A stretch of 64,000 bases of DNA from Limanda limanda. Its lineage: Eukaryota; Chordata; Actinopteri; Pleuronectiformes; Pleuronectidae. Location: positions 7,551,022 through 7,615,021 of the forward strand of contig NC_083638.1 of the NCBI RefSeq assembly GCF_963576545.1, in the 5' to 3' direction. Both the position numbers and the translations under genes were made by a program. Shown here one piece after another: positions 36,070 to 46,567 of this stretch (position 1 is the stretch's first letter; each line of letters starts with the position of its first letter). The notes under the pieces are model-generated. The model was not told the origin of the DNA and ran no database searches. It saw only the letters and a list, made by a program, of their open reading frames with translations.

Positions 36070-38459
36070 GTAAGTAACGTGATAGTGTCACTTCGAGCGC
36101 TTCAGGAAACATCTGTGCCGCCTCAGATCGGCTCTTTGTTCCGACAGTCGGAGGGAAATCACCTGATTCGCTGTGGAATCTTCTCCAAGGTGTTGCTGAG
36201 GAAAAAGTAAACCTCTCCTGTGTGGTTTGTTTGAAGAGCTGTCTGAAACCAGAGCACATTACATTACTGTCATTACACTGTACACTAGTCTTATTGTGGG
36301 TTGAGACTGAGTGCAAATCAGATGGGAATCATATGGAAAGCTAAGTTCAGAGCTGGAACTAAGATGAAAGTAAATGGAAAAAGATTGAAAGTTGCAGCTT
36401 GACGATGTGAGTTGAAAACGTTCCCAGCTTGTGCAAAGAGAAACTAGATGTGAAACTGCACTGAGTGAACAACTGGCACAGCTGCACACACCTGGTTGCT
36501 GCTAATGTTTTTTTAATGCTTTTGTTTTTATGATTCGACATAAACGTATGATACAGTAATCTATCATCACGCTGTAAATCTAAAACAGCCATCGAGATCC
36601 TGGGGAGTACAGACGAACCAGAACCTTCAAACTCTTAGTGATCAAACATCCTCCGACTGAACATCACTAGAGTCTTTCATAACTTTGTTTATGTTTATGT
36701 ATTTAGATGAAGTACTGCAGGACATGTCTGTTTGTAATGGTCTGTTTGTTCCGTCTGTGGCGATGCTGGTTGCAGAAAATAAAGATCTGCTGCAGAACTC
36801 AGAACCCTGAAGCCAACGCAGCTGCACAAAGAGCTGTTCTACTGTTTACTCAGAGTTTAGTGAAGCTCGACTCAGTTCACAGAACCTCACGCTGGAGAAT
36901 CAGTTGTTGTTGCCGTCGTCAATCGTGACAACATCCCTGATGTTTATTAGTTCCAGCCGCCACTGCTGCAGATCCCTGGTCATCTGTTTATTCAAGGTTC
37001 AATCATATTGAACTTGTGCCTCGTCTAGATTGCTCCAAATTTGATAATGCACCACATTGGGCCCTTGACAATTCACATGCCAAACGCTAAGCTGATCAAA
37101 TCAAAGGGTTTTTCGAGATATGGTGCACAGATTGAGAAGGTCACCATTGTTGTTTGGAGCCTACGACTGGTTCTCACAACTTCAAAGGGCTGTTTGAGAG
37201 TTTTGACTTAAGGTTCAAGTTTGAATTAGATTTATTTATAAGGGTTGTGGCAAGGAGTTTTGTTGATGGATAAAGTTAGGGTAAGGGGCAAGGGAATGGA
37301 TTATCACCCTGCACAAGAAAAAGTATTGTTTTGTGTGTGTGTGTACAAACTGTCAGTAAATGACATCACGAAGAAGACACAAAATGAGAAGAATTATATT
37401 GCATGGTTCAAAAGTGCATTTTTCCAGGTATCTCTGCAACCATAGGACTAACAACACAACATAAAGCTCATATACAAAATAATTTCTGATCATATGGAGG
37501 GAATGATTTTCGTCAAAATGATGGCATCACCATGAAATCAATAAATTACACGATAAGAATTACGTTTTCCAGCCAATAACATTGGAGACACTACAGATTA
37601 ATCAGATTCACCGATCATTGTCGTGCGTGAATCTACTTCTTTGAGAGATAATCTTTAAATGGCTCTTAATACAATATAAATCCTCTGAAGTCGTGGCGAC
37701 TGGGGATGAGGTTATGATTCCTCTCCAGAAAACACAAGTGCCTGTGAAGCCCCTGTCGGTGACCTATGACAACATGTGTGAGAGAGTGTGAGAGTTTGTC
37801 ACTCATGCCCTACTCAGGGCGGAGCATGGGGGAGATTAAGTGATGATTTAGTGCGTACAGTCATCGCTGTGGACGAGTGGAAATGTTTTCCTAAGGCACA
37901 CGGCACTTAACAGCCGCAGTTTACATCCACACACACACACACTCTCACCTACTCACGCATAACTCACATAAACACACCTAATTTCCCTCCCACCGGAGCG
38001 CAGCAATAATGAAGTGCAGATTGAAAAGCATTTGATGTAAGAACCTGGCAATTATATGCATTCACACAGACGAACCCACTGTACACATAGAGTACAAACG
38101 CTCGTACCCTTAACTACTGTATGTACGCTGTTGTTTGCTGTGGGGTTTCATCAAGTGATCCCAACGTGCCCGGACCGAGCATCGCCGCACGAAGAGTGAT
38201 GACAAATATACCGAGAGAAAAGAGATGCTTAACTTTTCCCACTGTCATCGTCTGTTAGTGCACCTGCCTGTGGAACTCAGCTCCTGGGCACGTCCACCTG
38301 AAGTCATCCCTCACAGCAGATGTTCAGTGTTTTTGAGTGATTATGTAAAAAGTCAGGTTAGAAGGAGATGCGGACAACAACAAATGGTTTGGTAAAAAGA
38401 AAATAAAAATAGCTAGAGGAGCATTCGGCTAAAGCTCTAACTCACATCCGCCTCTTCGA
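36070..38459. other. non-coding DNA with repeat-like scraps
   Basis: At 37010-37200, wording such as TTCACATGCCAAACGCTAAG and TTTTTCGAGATATGG resembles another common fish repeat, but too little is preserved to name it. A short CA array lies at 37925-37942. Confidence 0.4.
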
Positions 38460-38580
38460 CCGGATCTGCAGCAAAAGTTCAAGAGTTGATCCTTGGCTAA
38501 CACCACACCATCCACACCAATTACATTCAAATCGGTTCAGTAGATTTAGAGTGATCCTGCGAACAGATAGACAAACAGCG
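38460..38580 (-). repeat. family A repeat fragment
   Basis: CCACACCAATTACATTCAAA, then TCGGTTCAGTAGATTT, then GTGATCCTGCGAACAGATAG and ACAAAC reads as the reverse complement of the family A start. AGTTCAAGAGTTGATCCTTGG to the left resembles the reversed GGCCAAGGAAGAACCC word. A related scrap occurs at 38840-38960. Confidence 0.55.
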
Positions 38581-40127
38581 ATAACAGAGCAAATTTTGGC
38601 CTTTGGTTCCACTGAGTCCTGTGAGCTGCTCATCATCTGCTCTTCAATCAGCAGAACCAAGTGTTTCCTGTGGAATCACTGGTCTGCACTGGTTACACTT
38701 GTGGGAAATAAAGAAGTGGCTGTGGATCCGACAGGAAAGAACCATTGATATGAAGGTAAATATTGTGTACAATCAACAGTTAGTCAATGAGCAACTGAGC
38801 TAACCTGCTATCTAGAGGGTTTGTGTACACAATAACTCAACAGCACATTAACAGAGTTTCAACAAACTTGGAAGGAATATGAATTCGGAGTCTATCTCAC
38901 GATGAACAACTTTTGGAGCAAATCGGACAAAGCTGGAGGTCGAGGTCAAGAATCTGACCTCAGGAAGCATCAAATACAAATACAATGATGTGCATAGTTA
39001 CAAAATGCATTTTTAAAGGTATCTCTGAATCCTATAGACACAATCTAAAGATTATATAGATCAAAACATAATGATGATCATATGGTAGGAATGATGTCAT
39101 GGTAGTGTTTAATATAAAGTAACTTTCAAAAAACAAATAAGATTAAAGACACAATCTACAGTTCAACCAGTCATCAATTTCAATGTGGTATAAATTCCGT
39201 CGATATAAAACACATACCATTCAAACCATTGTCAGACTGGTATGTACAGGGAATGCATTGCCCTTCCGAAACTATTTATTTGAATGTTGACAAAGAAATA
39301 ACCCACTTAAACTGTTTATGACTACATTGTTAGAAATGGTGGTTATAACGGTAAACCCTCTTAGAAACAATTTGAAACAACAAGAGGCTAATTCCTGTTC
39401 TTCCTGTTTTCCCATCATTGTGTGAATGCAGAATAAAATGCAGCTCAGACGGGGTTACACTCATATATTTGTAATGATGAAGAAGATGATGATGATGAAG
39501 ATGATGGTTGTGTTCTAGAACAACTCAAAATAACAAGATGACATGAATCTGTCTTCATGAACATCAGTTATTTTCCTGTCTTGACGTCCAGAGGAAACAT
39601 TAATATCATAATTTCATTTCATTCAATTACCAGGTTATTTCCATTCTTATAATCATCTGTACATAAGGCCCATGAGTGGACCAAAGAAAAGCCGTCAGTG
39701 GATGTAGGTTCATTCTTGACATGTTGTTGTTATATGAACTTACATATAAATGGAAATCACCGATGGATGGATAGTTGTTCTTTCTTCTACTCACCACTTC
39801 ACCACTGGTGTTTACCACGTTCCCTGACATTCAAATTCCTTAAAGTCCTTCTGACTTTCTTGAATTTCCCAGACTCTGAAAACACGTTTTGGGGTTTTTG
39901 CCTCTGTGAGGTTGGCACATCTTGTTTGGGAAGATGAAATAAGCCTTGAGTTCTTTAGAAGAACTCACCAAGGGGAAATATGTACTATGGCAGAGCAGAT
40001 GTTTATTTACACCACCTGAGTGACATCCTAACAAGATCATCCGTCTTTACTGTTGGAGCCAACGTCAGATGACATCGGGCAAAAGGTTGAGTACGTCCTT
40101 GACAGTCCCTCACAGAGCCGACATGTA
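38581..40127. other. non-coding DNA with (GAT)n
   Basis: An imperfect GAT/GAA repeat lies at 39475-39507. Otherwise nothing recognised. Confidence 0.45.
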
Positions 40128-40300
40128 AGCTGCTTTCAGACATGAACTTTAAAGTCTGGTCCTTTTCCTTCAAATTTCCAGAGGGGCCAACTGAGCCAGT
40201 TTCCCAAAACATCTATATCAGAACTCTGCCACCGCCCTAGTGAAATCTCCAAGTGAGTCCATGTGAGAGTACAGCAGGAAAAGTGGGCATGTTGATGACA
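40128..40300 (+). repeat. MITE-like repeat fragment (family C)
   Basis: AGCTGCTTTCAGACATGAAC at 40128-40147 is a canonical-looking end of the repeat also seen at 25899 and 53534. The right end is not clear, so the boundary is approximate. Confidence 0.45.
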
Positions 40301-41851
40301 TCTATAACACCCACAAACAGAAAAAATAAATATATTCATTCGTACATTCGAGTTCGTAGAGACAACACCTAAGCTCATATTTGGGGAAATTTAGATTCCT
40401 TAGTTAACCTAAGATTCATCTCTTTGGACTCTGGAAGGAAACCTGGAGAAAGACCACAAAGATTCGGGTAGAAAACGCAAACACACAATAAGAAAGACCC
40501 TGATTTGCCAGCAGGTTCCCTCCCAGAAGTCAGAACCTTCTTGTATGAATTATTATGCAAATTTAACCACTGTGGATAGTCACAATCACTGAGGCAGGTT
40601 CACCAATGATGTAAATTTCACACTTATTCAGATAAGAATTACTCTTGGAAAGCACTGAACATCTCCCACTGATGGGATTCGTCCGTATGAAAATGGTCTG
40701 AGAGTGAAATTGGCTTCCTCAAAACCCCCCCTTATAGGTTTATACACCACTGGTTTGCCTGCTGTTGTGTAAAATTAATCTGAAAATGTTTTCCCCGTCT
40801 TGAAATCTGTCTCTGCGTGTTATTTCTCAATCAAAATAACCAATGAGCGGTTTACCTCTCAGTGGCCAGGGGCGATTACTGAATTATTTAGCCACTAAAC
40901 AGCCGGATGCCGCTCTATCACCTCATCACAGATTCAGTCACGGAAGCAGGTCACCCACCCTCATCTATAATCCACAAAGGGGGGGGTTCCCCATCCATTA
41001 ACACCCACTGCTGAACATATACCACTTGAAAACCCACACAAATGACATGGGGATGTGTCTTTATGTTTGTGTGGGGGAGGTTGTTGTTGTGGGATGTGAT
41101 TTTTTTGGAAAATCCTATTCTATACTTTTTGTGTGAAAACTCTCATAGGATTTTCTTAAATACTATAATTTCACTAGAAATAGTGTGATTAAAAAAGTAC
41201 TTACACAAATTAGTAGCCCCTGAAATACATAGACAATAGATCAAAATAGACAGGTTTGAATAAACTGCTGGAAATATGGGATTCGGGCTTGAAAAGAAGA
41301 AAATAAGAGAATCTGTGTCAACATGCAGAGATTTGACAATTTTAAGATCGAAAAAATGAGCAAAGTTACAAAACCTAGATGTATTTTTGCATTTATAATA
41401 TTCAGATCACTCCGACCGGGAAGCAGAAAGCAGCCTTCAAAGTTTCTTCCTGAGACACATTTGTATTGTCACTATAATAACCGACATTACCTTGAACTGC
41501 ATCGTACAAAAAAACGTCCGATACTGTCGACATCAAAGTCCATTTGATGTGATTTATTAACCTTTTAAGAGCATTAAAAAAGTGCATAATTGAGCAGATG
41601 AAGAGATGATTGCGTCTTGTTTCTTTGATGTGTCTCTCACTGTAGATTTATGAAGCCTACATAAAGGGAGGGAGAGCTTAATATCTCTTTTCTCTCCTTA
41701 TGTCGTTTTCTCTTTCATAACAAATCGCTCCGCTGAGGCAGGTTCACACTCGGGTCTCGTAGAGATTCGAGTGCAGTTGTCCCGTGTGTGTTGAACAATC
41801 ACTGACGATTAAAGGACTGCTGGCAAGAAATAGTGTGATCATTTGTGTCCT
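40301..41851. other. non-coding DNA, no gene seen
   Basis: AT-rich sequence with an 8-G run near 40979. Nothing recognised. Confidence 0.45.
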
Positions 41852-41856
41852 TGTGT

Positions 41857-41899
<43 letters not shown>
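41852..41899. repeat. (GT)n microsatellite
   Basis: GT array with one CT interruption at 41861. Confidence 0.95.
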
Positions 41900-41902
<3 letters not shown>

Positions 41903-42454
41903 AGGTGTGTGCTGTGGGGAAAGTTGCAGTGTGAAATCTGTCAGCAGTGGGAGAAAACTCGCCTGCAGGGCTTTTGAGGCTTTTGTGAGTTTCCACCTTC
42001 AGAAAAAAACCTGGCAGCGCAAACGTAATCCTGCTCCTACAGGAGAGACAGAGGGAAAGAGAAAGAAGTGGAGAGCGAGGGATGAAAGTGAGAATTTTGT
42101 TTTCAGGTATTCAGAAATCCACAAATTATAGTTTGAAGTGAATGCGGATAATAAACATTTCATCATGTTAGCAGTTTATCCAAAAGGAAAGTAAATAAAG
42201 ATAGTTGCTCCATCACCACTTCCTCCCTTTGTACAAAAATTTAGCCAAAAATATTCTGGAATTGGGTGCTGCCATCTTGTGGTGATGAGTGTGAACAGTA
42301 TTGATCGTGGCGCCGCGGTATCGACATCCCGCAAAATAAACAGCTGACAATAACAAAGTTTCATCACGTTTTTAGAAAATTCGATTTCAACGTGTACTTT
42401 GATCTTTTGAATTGGGCCCATGTCCCTTCTACTCACATCCAGAGCAGGACTAAT
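41900..42454. other. non-coding DNA, no gene seen
   Basis: A plus-strand block between GTTTCCACCTTCAG (ending 42001) and TTTTCAG/GTATTC (42106) is open, but the donor is weak and the peptide is Lys/Arg/Glu-rich. GCTGCCATCTTGTGGTG at 42267 is a common repeat word. Confidence 0.4.
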
Positions 42455-42542
42455 ACTGCAAGCAGCCACCAGGGGGCAACTAGGATGTTTTGGTTTTACT
42501 TATAGGAGCTGTCATGTCGTCCATCTTTATATACAGCCTATG
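42455..42542 (+). mobile_element. MITE-like element, right half, with CTCF-like motif
   Basis: Contains ACTGCAAGCAGCCACCAGGG, then GGATGTTTTGGTTTTACTT, GGAGCTGTCATGTCGTCCAT and CTTTATATACAGCCTATG. The last 27 bases (42516-42542) are the inverted counterpart of 57713-57739 at the left end of the fuller copy, so the family has terminal inverted repeats. CCACCAGGGGGCAAC (42466-42480) resembles a CTCF core. Confidence 0.6.
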
Positions 42543-42599
42543 AGTTGGTACGGTGTTGGTCGCCACTTTGGTCAAGACTAAACCCTTCTATGGGTTACT

Positions 42600-43050
42600 T
42601 TGATATTTTGTACATTCATGGTCCCCAGAGGATGATGATTTTGGTGAGTGACTTTTTCTCTGTAGTGCCACCATGAGGTGGTTTTGAAGTAAGGTTTAGT
42701 TCATACATTCATGATTCCTCCAGGATAAATTGAAATCTCTTCACTTTTCCTCTAGCGCCCCCATCAGGTCACAGTTCAAGCAGTTTAATTTATGAACAAA
42801 TGCTTTCAAAACTAATGAGGCTCGCCTTGTTTTCCCTTCAGCGTTACTTTGTTCTTGCGCTACTTTGGGCTAATGCGCATATCCTAACATGCTAGCATGC
42901 TAACACGTTAAATAGCGACAGGGAACATGACAGATTTGACTAAGTGCTAAACATCAGCATTTTAGCATTGTCTCAATGAGCAAGCTAGCATGCTAAAATT
43001 AGCATTGAGCTCAGAGTACGACTGTGCAGAGTGATACTGTTAAGACTCTT
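42600..43050 (+). repeat. family B interspersed repeat
   Basis: The order of words is characteristic: TTCATGGTCCCCAGAGGATG, CTTTTTCTCTGTAGTGCCACC, ATGAGGT, then TTCCTCCAGGATAAATTG, CTAGCGCCCCCATCAGGTCA, and a GCTAGCATGCTAACACG/CATCAGCATTTTAGCATTG ending. This is a very common repeat in percomorph fish. It is about 450 bp here, with no ORF, and I cannot assign the class. Confidence 0.65.
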
Positions 43051-45134
43051 ATTCTTGTTATTCCACTTTCCCCGCAGGCCTGCTCTCAGTTTCAGATTTC
43101 CTGTTTGACACTGATATGACGCCGACACGTATGAAGGGCAGATCAAATACCTGTAATCCTGCAGATTTGCAAACAGAGATGAGTGTTTGAACACATGTTT
43201 GTGCAGAGATTGATCTTTAATCTGTTTCTCTTTGGGCTAATTTTGAAAACCTACACGCATGTTACAGCAGTCACCGATGATACAGTAGCGTCTTAGATGA
43301 GCACTGACAAGCAGGCAGACGTTTTATTCCATGTCTCATCTTTCTTTCCTTCGTGCATGTGACTACTGCAGGATGAAGCATGTTATTAACTCACAGACTG
43401 CAGTCAAATGGGAAGATTGACAATAATCTGCACAACCTGAATGATAATTTATATCAAAATCCGAGGTGAATTCAAAACATCAACGCTATGTCGTGTAAAA
43501 CAACAACACAAAATAAAACAGACAAGAGAGGTGGGTGGCAAGTTTGACAGCAACCATTCCTTATTTTTACTGCAGTGTTGGATGACTTTTCAATTAGTTC
43601 CAGCACCAAGATATAAATAAAACTCCTTCAAAAGCGGCCAAGAAATTCGTCCTTTCATTTCCCCAAAATTCATTTGATCCCAGGATTTATTGTGCACCAT
43701 TAAGGAAGGAAAATAATAAATAAGCTAGCTAGCTGGAGGCCTGAGCTGACGTTAGTGCAGCTTCTCAAAAGTAGCTAATGACGCAACAGTAAGAGCATGT
43801 GACACAAGCATGTGACGCAAATAGGAATACCGTTTTTTTTTGGAGCAGAATAAATTAAATTGTCAAACGTACAAACCCGTGAAAGAACTTCAAGTCCAGG
43901 AAAGCACTGTAGTTAGATATATACGGTTAAAAAAGGGATTCACCCATTGGATCCTTGTTGCTCTGTCATGGACGGACCAATTCTTGGTCATGTTCACAGT
44001 AGCCTTCAAAATGCGACAGGCTAGTTGCGCTGCTGCGTAATCGTTCTTCAAATGCAGCTTTCAGAGGATGAGGCGCCTCCATCGGGACGAAGCCTCGGTC
44101 AGTTTTTTCCACTGCGTTCTGTTCCTGAATCGAAGAAGGAACTCTGACGAATGGGCCAGGAGTAACTCAACTAGCTGAAACAACTTCGTCCAAGAAAGTA
44201 CGCAATAAAATGACAAATACTGTTGTGATGACTGGAGTTATTACTGATAATTTAACTACACATTAGCTCTCTGTCCAACACATTTTACGTAAGTCTATAT
44301 GAAGTTGTGGAAATGTCTTGTGAAAGAAAACGTGCAGCAGTGAAATACATGACTGGATCTTGGGACGCAAACCAGATGCTTCTGTGAAAAGACCTCTCAC
44401 ACGGGGACAGGACATAATGCCAGTTCTCGACCATGTGGTGCAGAATAATCATGCTCCAGTGTTATGACAACTGTTAATGGATCATCGACATTTGTAAAGA
44501 GCTGGAAACGGCCAGAATTACGTGTATTATAATATCAAAACGCCTGATTATAATTTTTAAAAGTGTGTAAAACACCTTAAAGTGCTTTAAAACTCATTTA
44601 CTTCGAACCTTATTCACATAACACTTTACCGGATTTTTCACAGGGAGAGAGAGTGAGAGAGAGAGAGAGGGGAGGCTGCTTAAGACATACAATAGTTCAC
44701 ATTGAAAAACCTTTTTACGTTGTACTCCATTATTATTAACCACTAATAGCCACTCTTATATGGGCCAGTATAAACACAAAGCCCAAAGAAAACGATCAAC
44801 TATACATTCAGAGGAGATTGGGCGAGAAACCACATGTTGGCCGGCTGGAAAGCTGAACGGACGTGGTCTCCGAGTCGCCCTGGCCTCGCCGCTGACGCCA
44901 ATTTGCAGACGTTAATTTCCTCCGGTTCCAGAAGAGGACTGGGACGGACTGGGATTTGACCCCTTTTCATCCAGAGCACCAGATCTCTTATTTTGGAGGC
45001 TGTTACCCTATTTGACGATGTAGCGTCCACTTAAAATATTACAATTGGCCATATTTGCCTTTAATTATAGTAAAAAACATATATATCATTCCATCGTCCA
45101 TGCGTCAACGCATTTTTTTTTTTAAATCGCTGGG
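43051..45134. other. non-coding DNA, no gene seen
   Basis: AT-rich with a GA array at 44647-44669. A 76-codon minus frame (44800-45030) is moderately GC-rich but matches nothing I know. Confidence 0.45.
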
Positions 45135-45412
45135 CACCAGCCGCGATAGACTATGCATGCCGCGGCTGGGGCAGCAGTCGCCCCGGCGCCCCCCTCCACG
45201 CAGCCGGAGGCTCGGTGTGCGGCCCGCCTCAAGTTGTTTTTTTTTTGGGGGGGGGGGTCCTCGTCCACGGCGCTTCACGGCGTCGCTGGTGGGGGGGCTT
45301 CCTTTCTCTTGGACCGCGGGGCGGTGTCCGTCGCAGGTGCGGACGGCGGCCCAGGGTCGGGTCCTTCTCGCGTCACCTCAGCTACGGCGCCCGCGGGGGG
45401 GGAGGGGGGGGC
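45135..45412. other. CpG-dense block, origin unknown
   Basis: About 280 bp of very GC- and CpG-rich DNA with runs of T and G at 45237-45258 and several G-runs. It is flanked on both sides by AT-rich sequence. It joins the hAT transposase tail without a gap, and the plus frame 45153-45476 passes through it, but the low-complexity translation does not look like transposase. It may be a separate insertion, a local duplication of a GC-rich locus or an assembly join. Confidence 0.5.
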
Positions 45413-45904
45413 CGCTAGACTGAGTCCAGAACATGTGGACATGCTGACATTCTTACATTACAACACGCATGTCTAACTAACGTTTGAGTTTGATTTTGAG
45501 CTGGACACCATTGTTTCTTATACTTTAAACTTGTTGCACTTTGTTTAATATGCAGACCTAACTTTTTTATTTTGATAAGGGGTTAAATAGAAACTTTGAT
45601 ATCTTTTTGAGTTGCACTGCTGACTCAACTTATATGCCCTCTTTTTTATTTATTTTTATCACGTTGGAGTTGCTAGTTTAAGCCTACAGTTTTGCACTTT
45701 AATATTTGAGCCTTTGTTTACATTTTGTTTTGTGCTGCATTATACGATGACATACAGTTTGTTGTTGTCAAAATAAAATTAACTGAAATGAAATGGTCAA
45801 TTTGATTTTTTTGGAGGAAAATTAGTCGTTTAGATTAATCGACTAATCGATAAAATAGTCGTCCGATTAATCGATAGAAAAATAGTCGTTAGTGGCAGCC
45901 CTAG
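45413..45904 (+). mobile_element. 3' end of a hAT-family DNA transposon
   Basis: The frame ending at TAA 45474-45476 finishes in RLSPEHVDMLTFLHYNTHV (codons from 45417). This fits the last residues of hAT transposases, where the dimerisation domain ends in an R-L-x-P-x-x-V-x-x-L-x-F-L-x-x-N pattern. An AT-rich 3' UTR with AATAAA at 45772-45777 follows. The element ends in an ATTAATCGACTAATCGAT-rich stretch closing with GGCAGCCCTAG, typical of a hAT terminal repeat (reverse complement starts CTAGGGCTGCC). The rest of the transposase and the left terminal repeat are missing, so the copy is dead. Confidence 0.7.
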
Positions 45905-46416
45905 TGTTATTCAAATCAAACGTCTATAATAACTGACATTTAACTTTTAAACGTTCGTCTTTGGCCTTTTTCCGCTCAAAGGACATTTACCGTAAGACCA
46001 AGGATAGACAGGCATCAATTTACAAAGTGCGGGTGGTGTGACCGGGGTTTCACAAACGACGATCCACATGACCGCAGTTATTAACAGGAAGTTGATCACA
46101 AGAGAATCTCAGAAACAATGCACAGCGTGAAATGAATGGGGGCTAGTTTGACGATTTTCGGAGTGGAGGCCTGACCGCAGTCCTGTACAGCTGTTACGGG
46201 AATAACTGAATTTAAAAGGTCCGTCACCTCATTGCTGCTCGCTGCATTATTGTTGATCAAATTGTGCTGCTCCAATCTGCCGGGGTGGGCGGCGGGAGCA
46301 GGGGCAGCCGGAGTGGACGGGATGTGGGGAGCAGAGAGGAGAAATAAGGCTAAATTAGACTCTGGGGTATGGTCCGGAAACCACAGAGCAGCTAGCTGTG
46401 TCCCGCTCTCTTCCAG
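45905..46416. other. non-coding DNA with a GC box
   Basis: GGGGTGGGCGGCGGG at 46280-46294 is a good SP/KLF-type site. It sits about 120 bp before the exon candidate that follows. No TATA box. Confidence 0.35.
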
Positions 46417-46567
46417 CGCCGAGGTTCTCCTCCGCTCTCTCCCTTTTCATGGCTCCAGAACAAAATAACCTCTTCACACTCACACTGCCTCCACGCCGAC
46501 AGAGCGGGGATAAGATCCGAGCGCTAACCGAGCCCCTGAGGATCTGCAGGGTCAACTTTTCACTCCT
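46417..46567 (+). other. candidate exon, 151 nt, open frame
   Basis: TCCCGCTCTCTTCCAG (AG at 46415-46416) is a strong acceptor, and CACTCCT/GTAAGTAAA (GT at 46568-46569) a strong donor. One frame is open across the whole segment. It contains an ATG at 46449 in a weak context and reads MAPEQNNLFTLTLPPRRQSG then DKIRALTEPLRICRVNFSL. I recognise no family. The segment is GC- and CpG-richer than its flanks. It may be an internal exon, a first exon starting nearby (a GC box lies upstream) or chance. Confidence 0.22.

Noticed and set aside
41784..42131. 115-codon ORF with an apparent exon at 42002-42105
   Set aside because: The donor (GTATTC) is weak, the frame starts in a GT array, and the peptide is a low-complexity Lys/Arg/Glu run.
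45055..45423. 122-codon Pro/Arg-rich ORF in the CpG-dense block
   Set aside because: Low-complexity translation of a GC-rich block. Only the overlapping frame that enters the hAT tail has a recognisable end.
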